Shown one piece after another: positions 55,115 to 64,000 of a stretch of DNA of 64,000 bases (position 1 is its first letter; every line of letters starts with the position of its first letter). A program made the position numbers and the translations under genes. The stretch is taken from NCBI GenBank assembly GCA_963730365.1, contig CAVSRM010000019.1, forward strand, positions 1 to 64,000, given 5' to 3'. The notes under the pieces were generated by a model, which saw only the letters and a list, made by a program, of their open reading frames with translations, was not told the origin of the DNA and did no database searches. The stretch comes from Fodinibacter sp963730365 (lineage in GTDB: Bacteria > Actinomycetota > Actinomycetes > Actinomycetales > Dermatophilaceae).

Positions 55115-56299
55115 TCAGTTCGCGGCCGAAGCCAGCTCGGCGGCCTTACGGGCCGCGCCGTCCATGGTCTCCTCGATGATGACGCGGGGGTGGGCGCGCT
55201 CGGCGAGGATGCGGCGGCCCTCCTCGACGTTGTTCCCGTCGAGGCGCACGACCAGCGGCCGGTCCTCCTCGTCACCCAGGGCGTCGAGCGCGCCGACGAT
55301 GCCGCTCGCGACCGCGTCGCAGGAGGTGATGCCGCCGAACACGTTGACGAACACGCTCTTCACCTGGGGGTCGGAGAGGATGATGTGCAGCCCGTTGGCC
55401 ATCACCTCCGCGGAGGCGCCGCCGCCGATGTCGAGGAAGTTGGCGGGCTTGGGCGACCCGGCGAACTCCTCACCGGCGTACGCGACGACGTCCAGCGTGC
55501 TCATGACGAGGCCGGCGCCGTTCCCGATGATGCCCACCGACCCGTCGAGCTTGACGTAGTTGAGGCCCTTCTCCTTGGCCGCCGCCTCCAGCGGGTCGGC
55601 TTCGGCCTTGTCCTCGAGGGCCTCGTGCTCGGGGTGGCGGAAGTCGGCGTTGGCGTCGAGGGTGACCTTGCCGTCGAGGGCGATGATGTCGCCGTCCTCG
55701 GTCTTGACCAAGGGGTTGACCTCGACGAGGGTAGCGTCCTCCTCGCGGTACACGGTCCAGAGGCCCTGCAGCACGGGGGCGACCTTGGCGGCGGTCTCGG
55801 CGTCGAAGCCGGCCGCGTCGACGATCTCGCGGGCCTTCGCCTCGTCGATACCGACGTTGGGGTCGACGGCGATCCTGGCGAGGGCCTCGGGCCGCTCAAC
55901 GGCCAGCTGCTCGATCTCGACGCCCCCCTCGACGCTGCACATCGCGAGGTAGCTGCGGTTGGCCCGGTCGAGCAGGATGGAGACGTAGTACTCCTCCGCG
56001 ATGCGGGCACCCTGGGCGATCATCACCTGGTGCACGGTGTGCCCCTTGATGTCCATGCCGAGGATCGAGCGCGCGTGCTCCTCGGCCTCGTCGGCGGTCT
56101 TCGCGACCTTGACACCACCGGCCTTGCCACGGCCGCCGGTCTTGACCTGCGCCTTGACGACGGTCACGCCGCCGCTGGCCGCGCCGATGCGCTCAGCCGC
56201 CGCCCTGGCCTCTTCAGGGGTGGTGGCGACCGCCCCTGCGAGCACGGGGACACCGTGCTTCTCGAACACGTCACGGGCCTGGTACTCGAAGAGATCCAC
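55115..56299 (-). CDS. sucC: Succinyl-CoA synthetase beta subunit
   Basis: The ATP-grasp beta chain, 394 residues from the GTG at 56299 (VDLFEYQARDVFEKHGVPVL). Nucleotide-site blocks are VVKAQVKTGGRGKAGGVK at about 45-62, VEVNPLVKTEDGDIIALDGK near 205, and the final NVFGGITSCDAVASGIV and VVRLDGNNVEEGRRIL. An upstream in-frame extension to 56515 is Arg-rich and non-homologous. With SucD it makes ATP or GTP from succinyl-CoA in the TCA cycle. Confidence 0.98.
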   Translation of the reverse strand: MDLFEYQARDVFEKHGVPVLAGAVATTPEEARAAAERIGAASGGVTVVKAQVKTGGRGKAGGVKVAKTADEAEEHARSILGMDIKGHTVHQVMIAQGARIAEEYYVSILLDRANRSYLAMCSVEGGVEIEQLAVERPEALARIAVDPNVGIDEAKAREIVDAAGFDAETAAKVAPVLQGLWTVYREEDATLVEVNPLVKTEDGDIIALDGKVTLDANADFRHPEHEALEDKAEADPLEAAAKEKGLNYVKLDGSVGIIGNGAGLVMSTLDVVAYAGEEFAGSPKPANFLDIGGGASAEVMANGLHIILSDPQVKSVFVNVFGGITSCDAVASGIVGALDALGDEEDRPLVVRLDGNNVEEGRRILAERAHPRVIIEETMDGAARKAAELASAAN

Positions 56300-56548
56300 G
56301 AGGCGATCCGTCCTCACTGTCGGTGGTGACCGGGAAGTCCGTCCGCAGGGGAGCCTAACGGTGTCGTGCCGACTCGTCCCAGTGGAGGTGCCCACGGGGT
56401 CGATCTCACGCCCCAGCGGTCGCCCCGTGCGCCCACCGGCGCGATGAGCGGGCGTGCCGGGCGTCCGCTGTCGTTCGGTGACCGGATGGTGGTCGGCTTC
56501 TGCGAACACGCCCACCCACGCGGGCCCCGGTCGTACAGTGGTCCGGCC

Positions 56549-57484
56549 ATGGCGTCACCCTCACGGCCACCCGCCGACGAAACCGGCGAGGTCCCTGCAC
56601 CGGAGCAGACCTCGGCGCTGACGCGCGCGCGCCGGGCTGCCGGAACGGCGGCGGCCGTCGTCGTCGACCCGGCGGTCCTCGCCGGCGGACTGGTCGAGGC
56701 CGCATGGATGACGGCGCACGTCGCCACCTGGCCGATCGGCCTGCTGGGAGGCCGCGGTCGGCGCGGCAGGGTCGCGAACCGCGTCGAGCACCTGCCGCCG
56801 GTGCAGCGCGGCCTGATCGTCTCCGACGTCGAGGCCGCCGGCACCCCGATCCTGTTGGTCCACGGGATCGTCAGCAACCGCTCGATCTTCACCCTGCTCC
56901 GGCGCGGCCTCACCCGCCGGGGTTTCTCCAACGTCTTCGCGATGAACTACTCAACCGTGCTGACCGATGTGCGAACGGCTGCAGCGGGCCTCGCGGAGGA
57001 AGTCGAGACGATCGTGGAGGAGACCGGGTTCGAGCGGATCCACATCATCGGCCACAGCCTCGGCGGCCTCATCGCGCGTTACTACGTGACGAGGCTCGGA
57101 GGCGATGCACGCGTGCACACCCTCGTGACGCTCGGGAGCCCTCATACGGGGACGTACGCGGCCTATGCGGTGCCCACGCGGCTGATGCAGCAGATGCGTC
57201 CCGGGAGCGGGCTCATGCGCGAGCTCGCCCACCCGGTGCGCGGGTGCCGAACCCGGTTCATCTCCTACTGGTCCGACAGCGACATCGCCGTCATCCCGCG
57301 TGGCTCCGCGGCACTGCGGCACCCGAACCTGGCTGCCCGGAACATCGGCCTGCACGGCGCAGGACACCTCACGCTGCCGATGCTCGGCGAGGTCGTTCAC
57401 GGGATCTCCAGTGCACTGGCCCACCTCGACGCCCACGGAGGCACGGTCCGCTCCGGCGTGACACCGCTGACGCGGGACGTGTGA
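56549..57484 (+). CDS. Lipase-like alpha/beta hydrolase
   Basis: A 311-residue alpha/beta hydrolase of the triacylglycerol lipase/PGAP1-like group. A hydrophobic segment at about 25-65 (AVVVDPAVLAGGLVEAAWMT and following) may anchor it to the membrane. The oxyanion region is ILLVHGIVSNRSIFTLLRRG and the nucleophile elbow is IIGHSLGGLIARYY with Ser near 170. The acid lies near SDSDIAVIP and the catalytic His in HGAGHLTLPMLG. The ATG 56549 follows TACAGT by nine bases. It diverges from sucC. It probably acts on lipid esters, but the substrate is unknown. Confidence 0.87.
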   Translation: MASPSRPPADETGEVPAPEQTSALTRARRAAGTAAAVVVDPAVLAGGLVEAAWMTAHVATWPIGLLGGRGRRGRVANRVEHLPPVQRGLIVSDVEAAGTPILLVHGIVSNRSIFTLLRRGLTRRGFSNVFAMNYSTVLTDVRTAAAGLAEEVETIVEETGFERIHIIGHSLGGLIARYYVTRLGGDARVHTLVTLGSPHTGTYAAYAVPTRLMQQMRPGSGLMRELAHPVRGCRTRFISYWSDSDIAVIPRGSAALRHPNLAARNIGLHGAGHLTLPMLGEVVHGISSALAHLDAHGGTVRSGVTPLTRDV

Positions 57485-57584
57485 ACGGGACGTGACGAAC
57501 CTCACCTGACCCAAAGGTCCGCAGGTCAGCAATGTGTGGCTTCCGTCCCTGTGAGCCGCCGTCCCCAGATCTCAGGGAGGGGGT

Positions 57585-57612
57585 TTGAGTCACGGAATGG
57601 TCACGCTACGGT
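57585..57612 (+). promoter_or_regulatory. Promoter of the secreted M23 peptidase gene
   Basis: TTGAGT (57585-57590), a 16-bp spacer and TACGGT (57607-57612) predict a start near 57619. GATGAGG lies about nine bases before the GTG at 57652. I looked for a c-di-AMP riboswitch in this leader and found none. Confidence 0.5.
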
Positions 57613-57651
57613 GTACGAGCCCCACCACTCCCCTGATGAGGTAACCCCGTT

Positions 57652-58431
57652 GTGAGTCGCAGGTCCTACCAAGGACGCCACCATGCCGCGCGCCATGCCG
57701 CCGGCAGGCGCGGTGTCCGCATCCCGAGAGCGTTCAGCTCGAGCTTCGTCCTCCCCACCGTGGCCGCCGCGGCCCTCGTGGTGACGGCGGCCGGGGCCTC
57801 CGTGGCGGAGTCGGCTCCGCTCACCCTGGACCTCTCCGGCCAGCAGTCCGCGATGGCGCGCACCCAGCAGGCCGTCGACGACGAGACGGTGACCGAGCTC
57901 GCTCTGCGACGGCAGGACGCATCGATGCAGTCGGCGGCGCTCCAGGGACGTGTCGAGGCCGAGGCCAAGGCCGCACGTGACGCCGAGCGCAAGAGGATCG
58001 CCGCGGCCAAGGCGGCGGCCAGGGCCGAGCGCGAGTCCAAGAAGTGGGTCCGGCCGATCAACGTCTGGAAGGTGACGTCCGGGTACGGCTCGCGCTGGGG
58101 CAAGACCCACCACGGCATCGACCTCGCCGCGCCGACGGGAACACCGCTCTATGCCATGTCCAAGGGTCGGGTCATCGGCTCGTTCTACAACTCGGGCTTC
58201 GGCAACAAGGTGGAGATCAAGTACTGGGACGGCAGCATCTCCTGGTACGGCCACCTGAGCAAGCGTGTCGTGAGCGAAGGACAGACCGTCATGCCCGGCG
58301 ACCTCGTGGGGTACGTGGGCAACACGGGTCACTCCTTCGGGTCGCACCTGCACCTCGAGATGCAGAAGAGCACGGCCAGCGACAGCCCGATCGAGCCCAC
58401 GGCGTGGCTGCGCAAGAAGGGCCTCAGCTGA
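57652..58431 (+). CDS. Secreted M23-family peptidoglycan endopeptidase
   Basis: A 259-residue cell-wall hydrolase. An Arg-rich N-region and hydrophobic helix (FVLPTVAAAALVVTAAGASV, about 33-52) form a signal peptide or anchor. A helical, Ala/Arg/Glu-rich coiled-coil segment (about 60-125) leads to the M23 domain. This has SGYGSRWGKTHHGIDLAAP (zinc His and Asp), WYGHLSKRVVSEGQTVMPGD and the terminal HLHLEMQ. All zinc ligands are present. Its place between pcrA and sucC matches the mycobacterial Rv0950c position. It should trim cross-links during growth. Confidence 0.92.
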   Translation: MSRRSYQGRHHAARHAAGRRGVRIPRAFSSSFVLPTVAAAALVVTAAGASVAESAPLTLDLSGQQSAMARTQQAVDDETVTELALRRQDASMQSAALQGRVEAEAKAARDAERKRIAAAKAAARAERESKKWVRPINVWKVTSGYGSRWGKTHHGIDLAAPTGTPLYAMSKGRVIGSFYNSGFGNKVEIKYWDGSISWYGHLSKRVVSEGQTVMPGDLVGYVGNTGHSFGSHLHLEMQKSTASDSPIEPTAWLRKKGLS

Positions 58432-58473
58432 GGCCTCGGCCCGCCTGACGGTCGGGGAGGTCCCGGTCGGGGG

Positions 58474-60921
<2,448 letters not shown>

Positions 60922-60976
60922 GTCGGGGTCAACCCTACGTGTCCGTGCCCACCCCGGCTGCGCTCACACACAGCGG

Positions 60977-61005
60977 AGCGGCCGGGGCCCGAGGCCCCGG
61001 CCGCT
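60977..61005 (-). terminator. Strong hairpin terminator of the small secreted-protein gene
   Basis: A perfect 13-bp stem: AGCGGCCGGGGCC (60977-60989), a three-base loop and its complement at 60993-61005. It lies 24 bp after the stop of the 61029-61349 gene and before pcrA on the same strand, so it should insulate the two. Confidence 0.7.
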
Positions 61006-61028
61006 GCGCTCGCGTGGTGAGCGGCTGC

Positions 61029-61349
61029 TCAGCTGCACCAGGGGTAGACGAAGAGGCTGTCGTCACCGGCGCGGTGGTCGGCGAGGAGGAGGGAGAACGG
61101 GATCGGGTCCGGCACGCCGGAGATGTCGGCGCCCTCGCGGACGGTCACCTTGAGCTCTTCGACAGCGAAGCTGATCGGGACGCCACCCTTGGCGACTGCG
61201 GGCAGCAGGCCGGCGCCCTTGAGGGTGGCGATCCCTGCGCGCATGCAGTCGGTGTCCTGCGCCGCCTGGGCCGGGGCAACGGCGACAACGGCGACCCCGG
61301 CTGCGGCCGCGAGGGTTGCGGCGGCGAGGCGGGTGCGGTTCTTCGACAT
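61029..61349 (-). CDS. Small secreted protein of unknown function
   Basis: A 106-residue protein with a classical signal peptide: MSKNRTRLAAATLAAAAGVA, then VVAVAPAQA and a predicted cleavage at AQA-AQ. The mature part is about 75 residues with two cysteines (TDCMRAGI and the C-terminal YPWCS), which could form a disulfide joining the ends. In between are GVPISFAVEELKVTVREGAD and a proline-flanked turn. AGGAGGA is a good RBS before the ATG at 61349. I recognise no family. A tandem 18-bp repeat lies upstream, and a strong terminator follows, so it is a self-contained unit. Confidence 0.75.
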   Translation of the reverse strand: MSKNRTRLAAATLAAAAGVAVVAVAPAQAAQDTDCMRAGIATLKGAGLLPAVAKGGVPISFAVEELKVTVREGADISGVPDPIPFSLLLADHRAGDDSLFVYPWCS

Positions 61350-61407
61350 CGGTTCGTGTCCTCCTGTGTTCTCGCCGGCCACTCCGGCGGGTCTGAGGTG
61401 ACAGTAC

Positions 61408-61443
61408 GTCGAATGTTTGTCGCATGTCGAGCCTTTGTCGAAG
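61408..61443 (-). repeat. Tandem 18-bp GTCGA-N3-TTTGTCG repeat upstream of the secreted-protein gene
   Basis: Two copies of an 18-bp unit, each GTCGA, three or four variable bases, TTTGTCG and three more, lie at 61408-61425 and 61426-61443. GTCG recurs at 61408, 61419, 61426 and 61437. The array is about 60-95 bp before the ATG, in promoter position, and may be a binding site for a direct-repeat regulator. Confidence 0.5.
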
Positions 61444-61581
61444 GTTAGGACGATGGCACTCATCTCTCCTCCCCCGCCCCAGGGCGTCGGACCACGATCC
61501 GCCCGAACGCCTCGACCCATCCCGACGAGACCGCGACGACCCGGGCGGGGGCAGCCCTGCCCGGGCGGGCCCCGGACGGCA

Positions 61582-61594
61582 TACGGTGTCCGGC
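61582..61594 (+). promoter_or_regulatory. Leaderless-type -10 of the LigD-like gene
   Basis: TACGGT at 61582-61587, seven bases, then ATG at 61595; no Shine-Dalgarno sequence is present. Confidence 0.45.
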
Positions 61595-62572
61595 ATGGCG
61601 TCACGCAAGGGTGAGTTCGGGGAGCCCGTGGTCCTCGACGTCGACGGGATGGACGTGCGCGTGACCAGCCCGGAGCGGGTGTACTTCTCGGCTCGGGGCG
61701 AGACCAAGCTCGACCTGGCGCGCTACTACCTCTCCGTGGGCGACGGCATCGTCAACGCGCTGCGGGAGCGGCCCTGCATGCTGCACCGATTCCCCGACGG
61801 CGTGGACGGCCCCAAGGTGCACCAGAAGCGACTCCCCCGAGGAGCTCCCCCGTGGGTGGAGACGGTGCGCCTGCACTTCCCCCGGTACGGGCTGCATGCC
61901 GACGAGCTGTGCGTGACGAGACTGGCCGACGTGGTCTGGGCGGTGCAGATGAGCACCGTGGAGTTCCACCCGTGGAACAGCCGCCGCGCCGACACGGAGA
62001 AGCCCGACGAGTGGCGGATCGACCTCGACCCGATGCCCGAGGCTCCCTTCGACCGGGTGCGGCGAGCCGCACACGTCTCCCACGAGGTGCTCGACGAGCT
62101 CGGCGCCGTGGGGTGGCCCAAGACCAGCGGCGGCGGCGGTCTGCACGTCTATGTGCGGATCGCCCCCGAGAACGGCTTCGCAGAGGTGCGGCGTGCGGCG
62201 CTGGCCTTCGCCCGGGAGGTCGAGCGGCGCCTCCCCGATGACGTGACGACGACCTGGTGGCGGAAGGACCGGGACCCGGCGGCCGTGTTCGTCGACTACA
62301 ACCAGAACGCACGCGATCACACGATCGCCGCGGCGTACTCGGTGCGGGGGAACTCGATCGGCACGGTCTCGACGCCCCTGCGGTGGGACGAGGTCGACGA
62401 CGTCGACCCCCGTGAGCTCACGATCGCCACGGTGCCCGCCCGCTGTGCCGAGCTGGGCGACCTCCACGCGGGCATCGACGAGGCGGTCTTCGACCTCGCC
62501 CCGCTCCTGGAGTGGGCCGACCGCGACGACGCGGAGGGAGCCGAGGCGCCTCCCGATCCCGGCGAGGACTGA
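61595..62572 (+). CDS. Stand-alone LigD-type polymerase/primase domain protein
   Basis: A 325-residue protein matching the polymerase (eukaryotic-primase-like) domain of bacterial LigD, without the ligase or phosphoesterase domains. It has VTSPERVYFSARGETKLDLA near the N-terminus, HRFPDGVDGPKVHQKRLPRG, and the catalytic metal motif DEWRIDLDPMPEAPFDRVRR with the paired Asp in DLD near 148-150. SGGGGLHVYVRI follows near 185, with the conserved His, and FVDYNQNARDHTIAAAYSVR near 235. Such enzymes fill or prime gaps in non-homologous end joining. No ku or ligD ligase lies in the window. It overlaps arfB by one base. Confidence 0.92.
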   Translation: MASRKGEFGEPVVLDVDGMDVRVTSPERVYFSARGETKLDLARYYLSVGDGIVNALRERPCMLHRFPDGVDGPKVHQKRLPRGAPPWVETVRLHFPRYGLHADELCVTRLADVVWAVQMSTVEFHPWNSRRADTEKPDEWRIDLDPMPEAPFDRVRRAAHVSHEVLDELGAVGWPKTSGGGGLHVYVRIAPENGFAEVRRAALAFAREVERRLPDDVTTTWWRKDRDPAAVFVDYNQNARDHTIAAAYSVRGNSIGTVSTPLRWDEVDDVDPRELTIATVPARCAELGDLHAGIDEAVFDLAPLLEWADRDDAEGAEAPPDPGED

Positions 62573-63018
62573 TGGACCTGAGCATCCCTCCCGGTCCGGG
62601 CGTGCCACAGGGCCTGACCGTCCCCTCGGCGGAGCTGGTGGAGCGGTTCTCCCGCTCCTCCGGCCCGGGAGGACAGGGCGTCAACACCGCCGACAGCCGG
62701 GTGGAGCTCCAGCTCGACGTCGTGGCGTTCGACGGGTTCACCGACTCCCAGCGCAGCCGGGTCCTCCGGGCCCTGGACTCCCGGCTCGTCGGCGGCCGCC
62801 TGCTCGTCGTGGCAGCCTCCGAGCACCGCCAACAGCGCCGCAACCGCGCCGCGGCGCGGCAGCGGATGGCCGAGCTGCTCCGCGACGCGATGGCACCCCC
62901 GCCGGCCCCGCGGCGGGCCACTCGTCCGACCCGCAGGTCGAAGGAGCGCCGGCTCTCTGCCAAGAAGCGCCGCGGCGAGACGAAGGCCCGCCGGTCACGA
63001 CCGGCACCTGACGCCTGA
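62572..63018 (+). CDS. arfB: Alternative ribosome-rescue peptidyl-tRNA hydrolase ArfB (YaeJ)
   Basis: A 148-residue class-I release-factor-like protein that rescues stalled ribosomes. The catalytic GGQ motif is in RSSGPGGQGVNTADSRVEL (residues 33-35), and the flexible basic C-terminal tail (RRATRPTRRSKERRLSAKKR and on) would enter the empty mRNA channel. Codon-recognition domains of true release factors are absent. The ATG at 62572 overlaps the LigD-like stop (TGATG), so the two are translationally coupled. A strong hairpin follows 49 bp after the stop. Confidence 0.95.
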   Translation: MDLSIPPGPGVPQGLTVPSAELVERFSRSSGPGGQGVNTADSRVELQLDVVAFDGFTDSQRSRVLRALDSRLVGGRLLVVAASEHRQQRRNRAAARQRMAELLRDAMAPPPAPRRATRPTRRSKERRLSAKKRRGETKARRSRPAPDA

Positions 63019-63066
63019 ATCCGCACCGTGGTGCCGAGGCGCTCAATCGCCCGAGGGGCACGCGAC

Positions 63067-63097
63067 GGCCCATGGCCCGGACCGTGGGCCATGGGCC
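63067..63097 (+). terminator. Terminator hairpin after arfB
   Basis: Perfect 12-bp arms GGCCCATGGCCC (63067-63078) and GGGCCATGGGCC (63086-63097) with a seven-base loop, followed by TTGCTC. It closes the LigD-like/arfB unit. Confidence 0.65.
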
Positions 63098-63202
63098 TTG
63101 CTCAGTGGGCGAGATGATCCTGATGGGGTGATGACGCAGTCGCACAGTCGCGGGAACCTCAGTGGTGTCAAACTAGCCGTCCGAGCCGAAAAGGGGCTTG
63201 CT

Positions 63203-63583
63203 GTGAATTCCTTCTGGGACTTCTTCTGGTTCATGGTGCTGTCGTTCGTCTTCATCGCCTTCATCATGCTGCTGTTCCACATCGTCGTGGACCTCATGCG
63301 CGACGACTCCGTGAGCGGCTGGGGCAAGACCTTCTGGGCGATCTTCCTCATCTTCCTGCCCTTCCTGGGTGCGTTCGTGTACCTCATCGCCCGCGGGTCG
63401 GGCATGGCCGAGCGCCAGCTCCGTCAGGCGAAGGAGTACCAGGACCAGCAGGCCGAGTACATCCGCTCCGTCGCCGCCCCGGCCGACCCCGTGAACAACC
63501 TGGCCCAGGCCAAGTCGCTGCTCGACTCCGGCGCCATCACCCAGGCGGAGTTCGACACGATCAAGGCCAAGGCCCTGGCGTGA
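63203..63583 (+). CDS. SHOCT-domain membrane protein (PLDc_N-like)
   Basis: A 126-residue protein with two N-terminal helices (FFWFMVLSFVFIAFIMLLFH and FWAIFLIFLPFLGAFVYLIA) connected by a polar loop, a pattern of the phospholipase-D-nuclease N-terminal (PLDc_N) family. A polar helix RQAKEYQDQQAEYIRSVA leads to a C-terminal SHOCT motif (LAQAKSLLDSGAITQAEFDT). GTG 63203 follows AAAAGGGG. The next gene encodes a DUF6325 protein; these two are commonly neighbours in actinobacteria, suggesting a joint but unknown membrane role. Confidence 0.87.
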   Translation: MNSFWDFFWFMVLSFVFIAFIMLLFHIVVDLMRDDSVSGWGKTFWAIFLIFLPFLGAFVYLIARGSGMAERQLRQAKEYQDQQAEYIRSVAAPADPVNNLAQAKSLLDSGAITQAEFDTIKAKALA

Positions 63584-63613
63584 GCCACCCACCCACCGAA
63601 CAGGAGACAGGCA

Positions 63614-64000
63614 GTGAGTGACGACATCATGGAGACCGGCCCCATCGACTACCTCGTCGTGGAGTTCCCCGGAAACGGGATGACCGGGGAGGGACTCCCC
63701 CTCCTCGTCGAGCTGGAGGAGCGCGGGATCATCAAGGTCCTCGACCTCGTGTTCGTCCGCAAGGACCTCGACGGCAGCGTCGTCGGACTGGGGCTGCACG
63801 AGCTCGCCGACGGATCGGCCATGGACCTCACCGTGTTCGAGGGAGTCAGCTCCGGGCTCATCGACGACGACGACCTCGCCGAGGCGGCGAGCGCGCTGGA
63901 GCCCGGCTCGTCCGGTGGCGTCCTCGTCTACGAGAACCGCTGGGCGGCCCCCTTCGCCGCCGCCCTCCGACGCGGAGGGGCGCAGATGGTCGCCAGTGGC
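63614..64000 (+). CDS. DUF6325 family protein (partial, runs off the window)
   Basis: The first 129 codons of a protein that continues past 64000. It starts at GTG 63614 with AGGAGAC upstream (an ATG at 63629 is an alternative) and reads METGPIDYLVVEFPGNGMTG then EGLPLLVELEERGIIKVLDL and VFVRKDLDGSVVGLGLHELA. This is the DUF6325 pattern; the closing YENRWAAPFAAALRRGGAQM is also typical. It lies 30 bp after the SHOCT protein gene and is probably cotranscribed. No enzymatic function is known. Confidence 0.85.
   Translation, partial: MSDDIMETGPIDYLVVEFPGNGMTGEGLPLLVELEERGIIKVLDLVFVRKDLDGSVVGLGLHELADGSAMDLTVFEGVSSGLIDDDDLAEAASALEPGSSGGVLVYENRWAAPFAAALRRGGAQMVASG

Noticed and set aside
57485..57651. 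c-di-AMP (ydaO) riboswitch before the M23 peptidase, common in actinobacteria
   Set aside because: The conserved ydaO core elements and pseudo-symmetric stems could not be found; only an ordinary promoter is visible.

Overview
The window is chromosomal DNA of a very GC-rich actinobacterium. Evidence: near-universal G/C third positions, frequent GTG starts, ATGA/TGATG-type gene overlaps, many apparently leaderless genes, a monomeric isocitrate dehydrogenase, and the actinobacterial order pcrA - M23 peptidase - sucC - sucD - perM - purN - purH, which I recall from Mycobacterium tuberculosis. Gene content would suit a soil or sludge member of the Micrococcales (Intrasporangiaceae-like), but sequence alone does not fix the genus.

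Layout. 1-7.7 kb: central metabolism and small membrane genes (monomeric icd, cupin, aquaporin, a broken DUF421 gene, DUF981, a ceramidase-like membrane protein, mdh, MscS channel). 7.7-15.2 kb: unknown membrane protein, a NarL-type two-component pair, ChaA antiporter, folD, and an alpha/beta hydrolase divergent from a small winged-helix regulator. 15.2-39.3 kb: a large nitrogen-heterocycle catabolic region. It holds a three-gene oxamate-transcarbamylase-like set (DUF1116, FdrA, DUF2877), a divergent PucR regulator, an NCS2 nucleobase permease, a three-subunit molybdenum hydroxylase with a CoxG-like protein, a nitrilase-family amidase, HyuA/HyuB, a CaiB/BaiF CoA-transferase, an EamA transporter, carbamate kinase, a barbiturase/cyanuric-acid-hydrolase family ring-opening enzyme and an FNT channel. 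39.3-42.5 kb: membrane-anchored M23 peptidase, purH behind a ZTP riboswitch, and a PPOX-fold protein. 42.5-52.1 kb: a galactoside module (GH36 alpha-galactosidase, sugar ABC importer without its ATPase, GH42 beta-galactosidase, DeoR regulator, galT). 52.1-64 kb: purN, perM, sucD, sucC, a lipase-like hydrolase, secreted M23 peptidase, pcrA, a small secreted protein, a stand-alone LigD-type polymerase domain, arfB, and a SHOCT/DUF6325 pair cut by the window end.

How the genes fit. The most interesting reading is that the 15-39 kb region encodes an oxidative pyrimidine (uracil/barbiturate) route ending in substrate-level ATP formation. The permease imports the base, the Mo-hydroxylase oxidises it to a barbiturate, and barbiturase opens the ring to 3-oxo-3-ureidopropanoate. 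The FdrA/DUF1116/DUF2877 complex then phosphorolyses that ureide to carbamoyl phosphate plus malonamate, carbamate kinase makes ATP, and the amidase and CoA-transferase pass malonate to malonyl-CoA. Each enzyme family is visible; the joined pathway is inference. A shared 13-bp dyad (GGCAG-N3-CTGMC) lies before three transcription units of this region, and the DUF2877 gene carries two copies of a perfect palindrome inserted in frame.

The core genes sucC-sucD-perM-purN / purH / folD / mdh appear to be one ancestral block split by the galactoside module and the heterocycle region.
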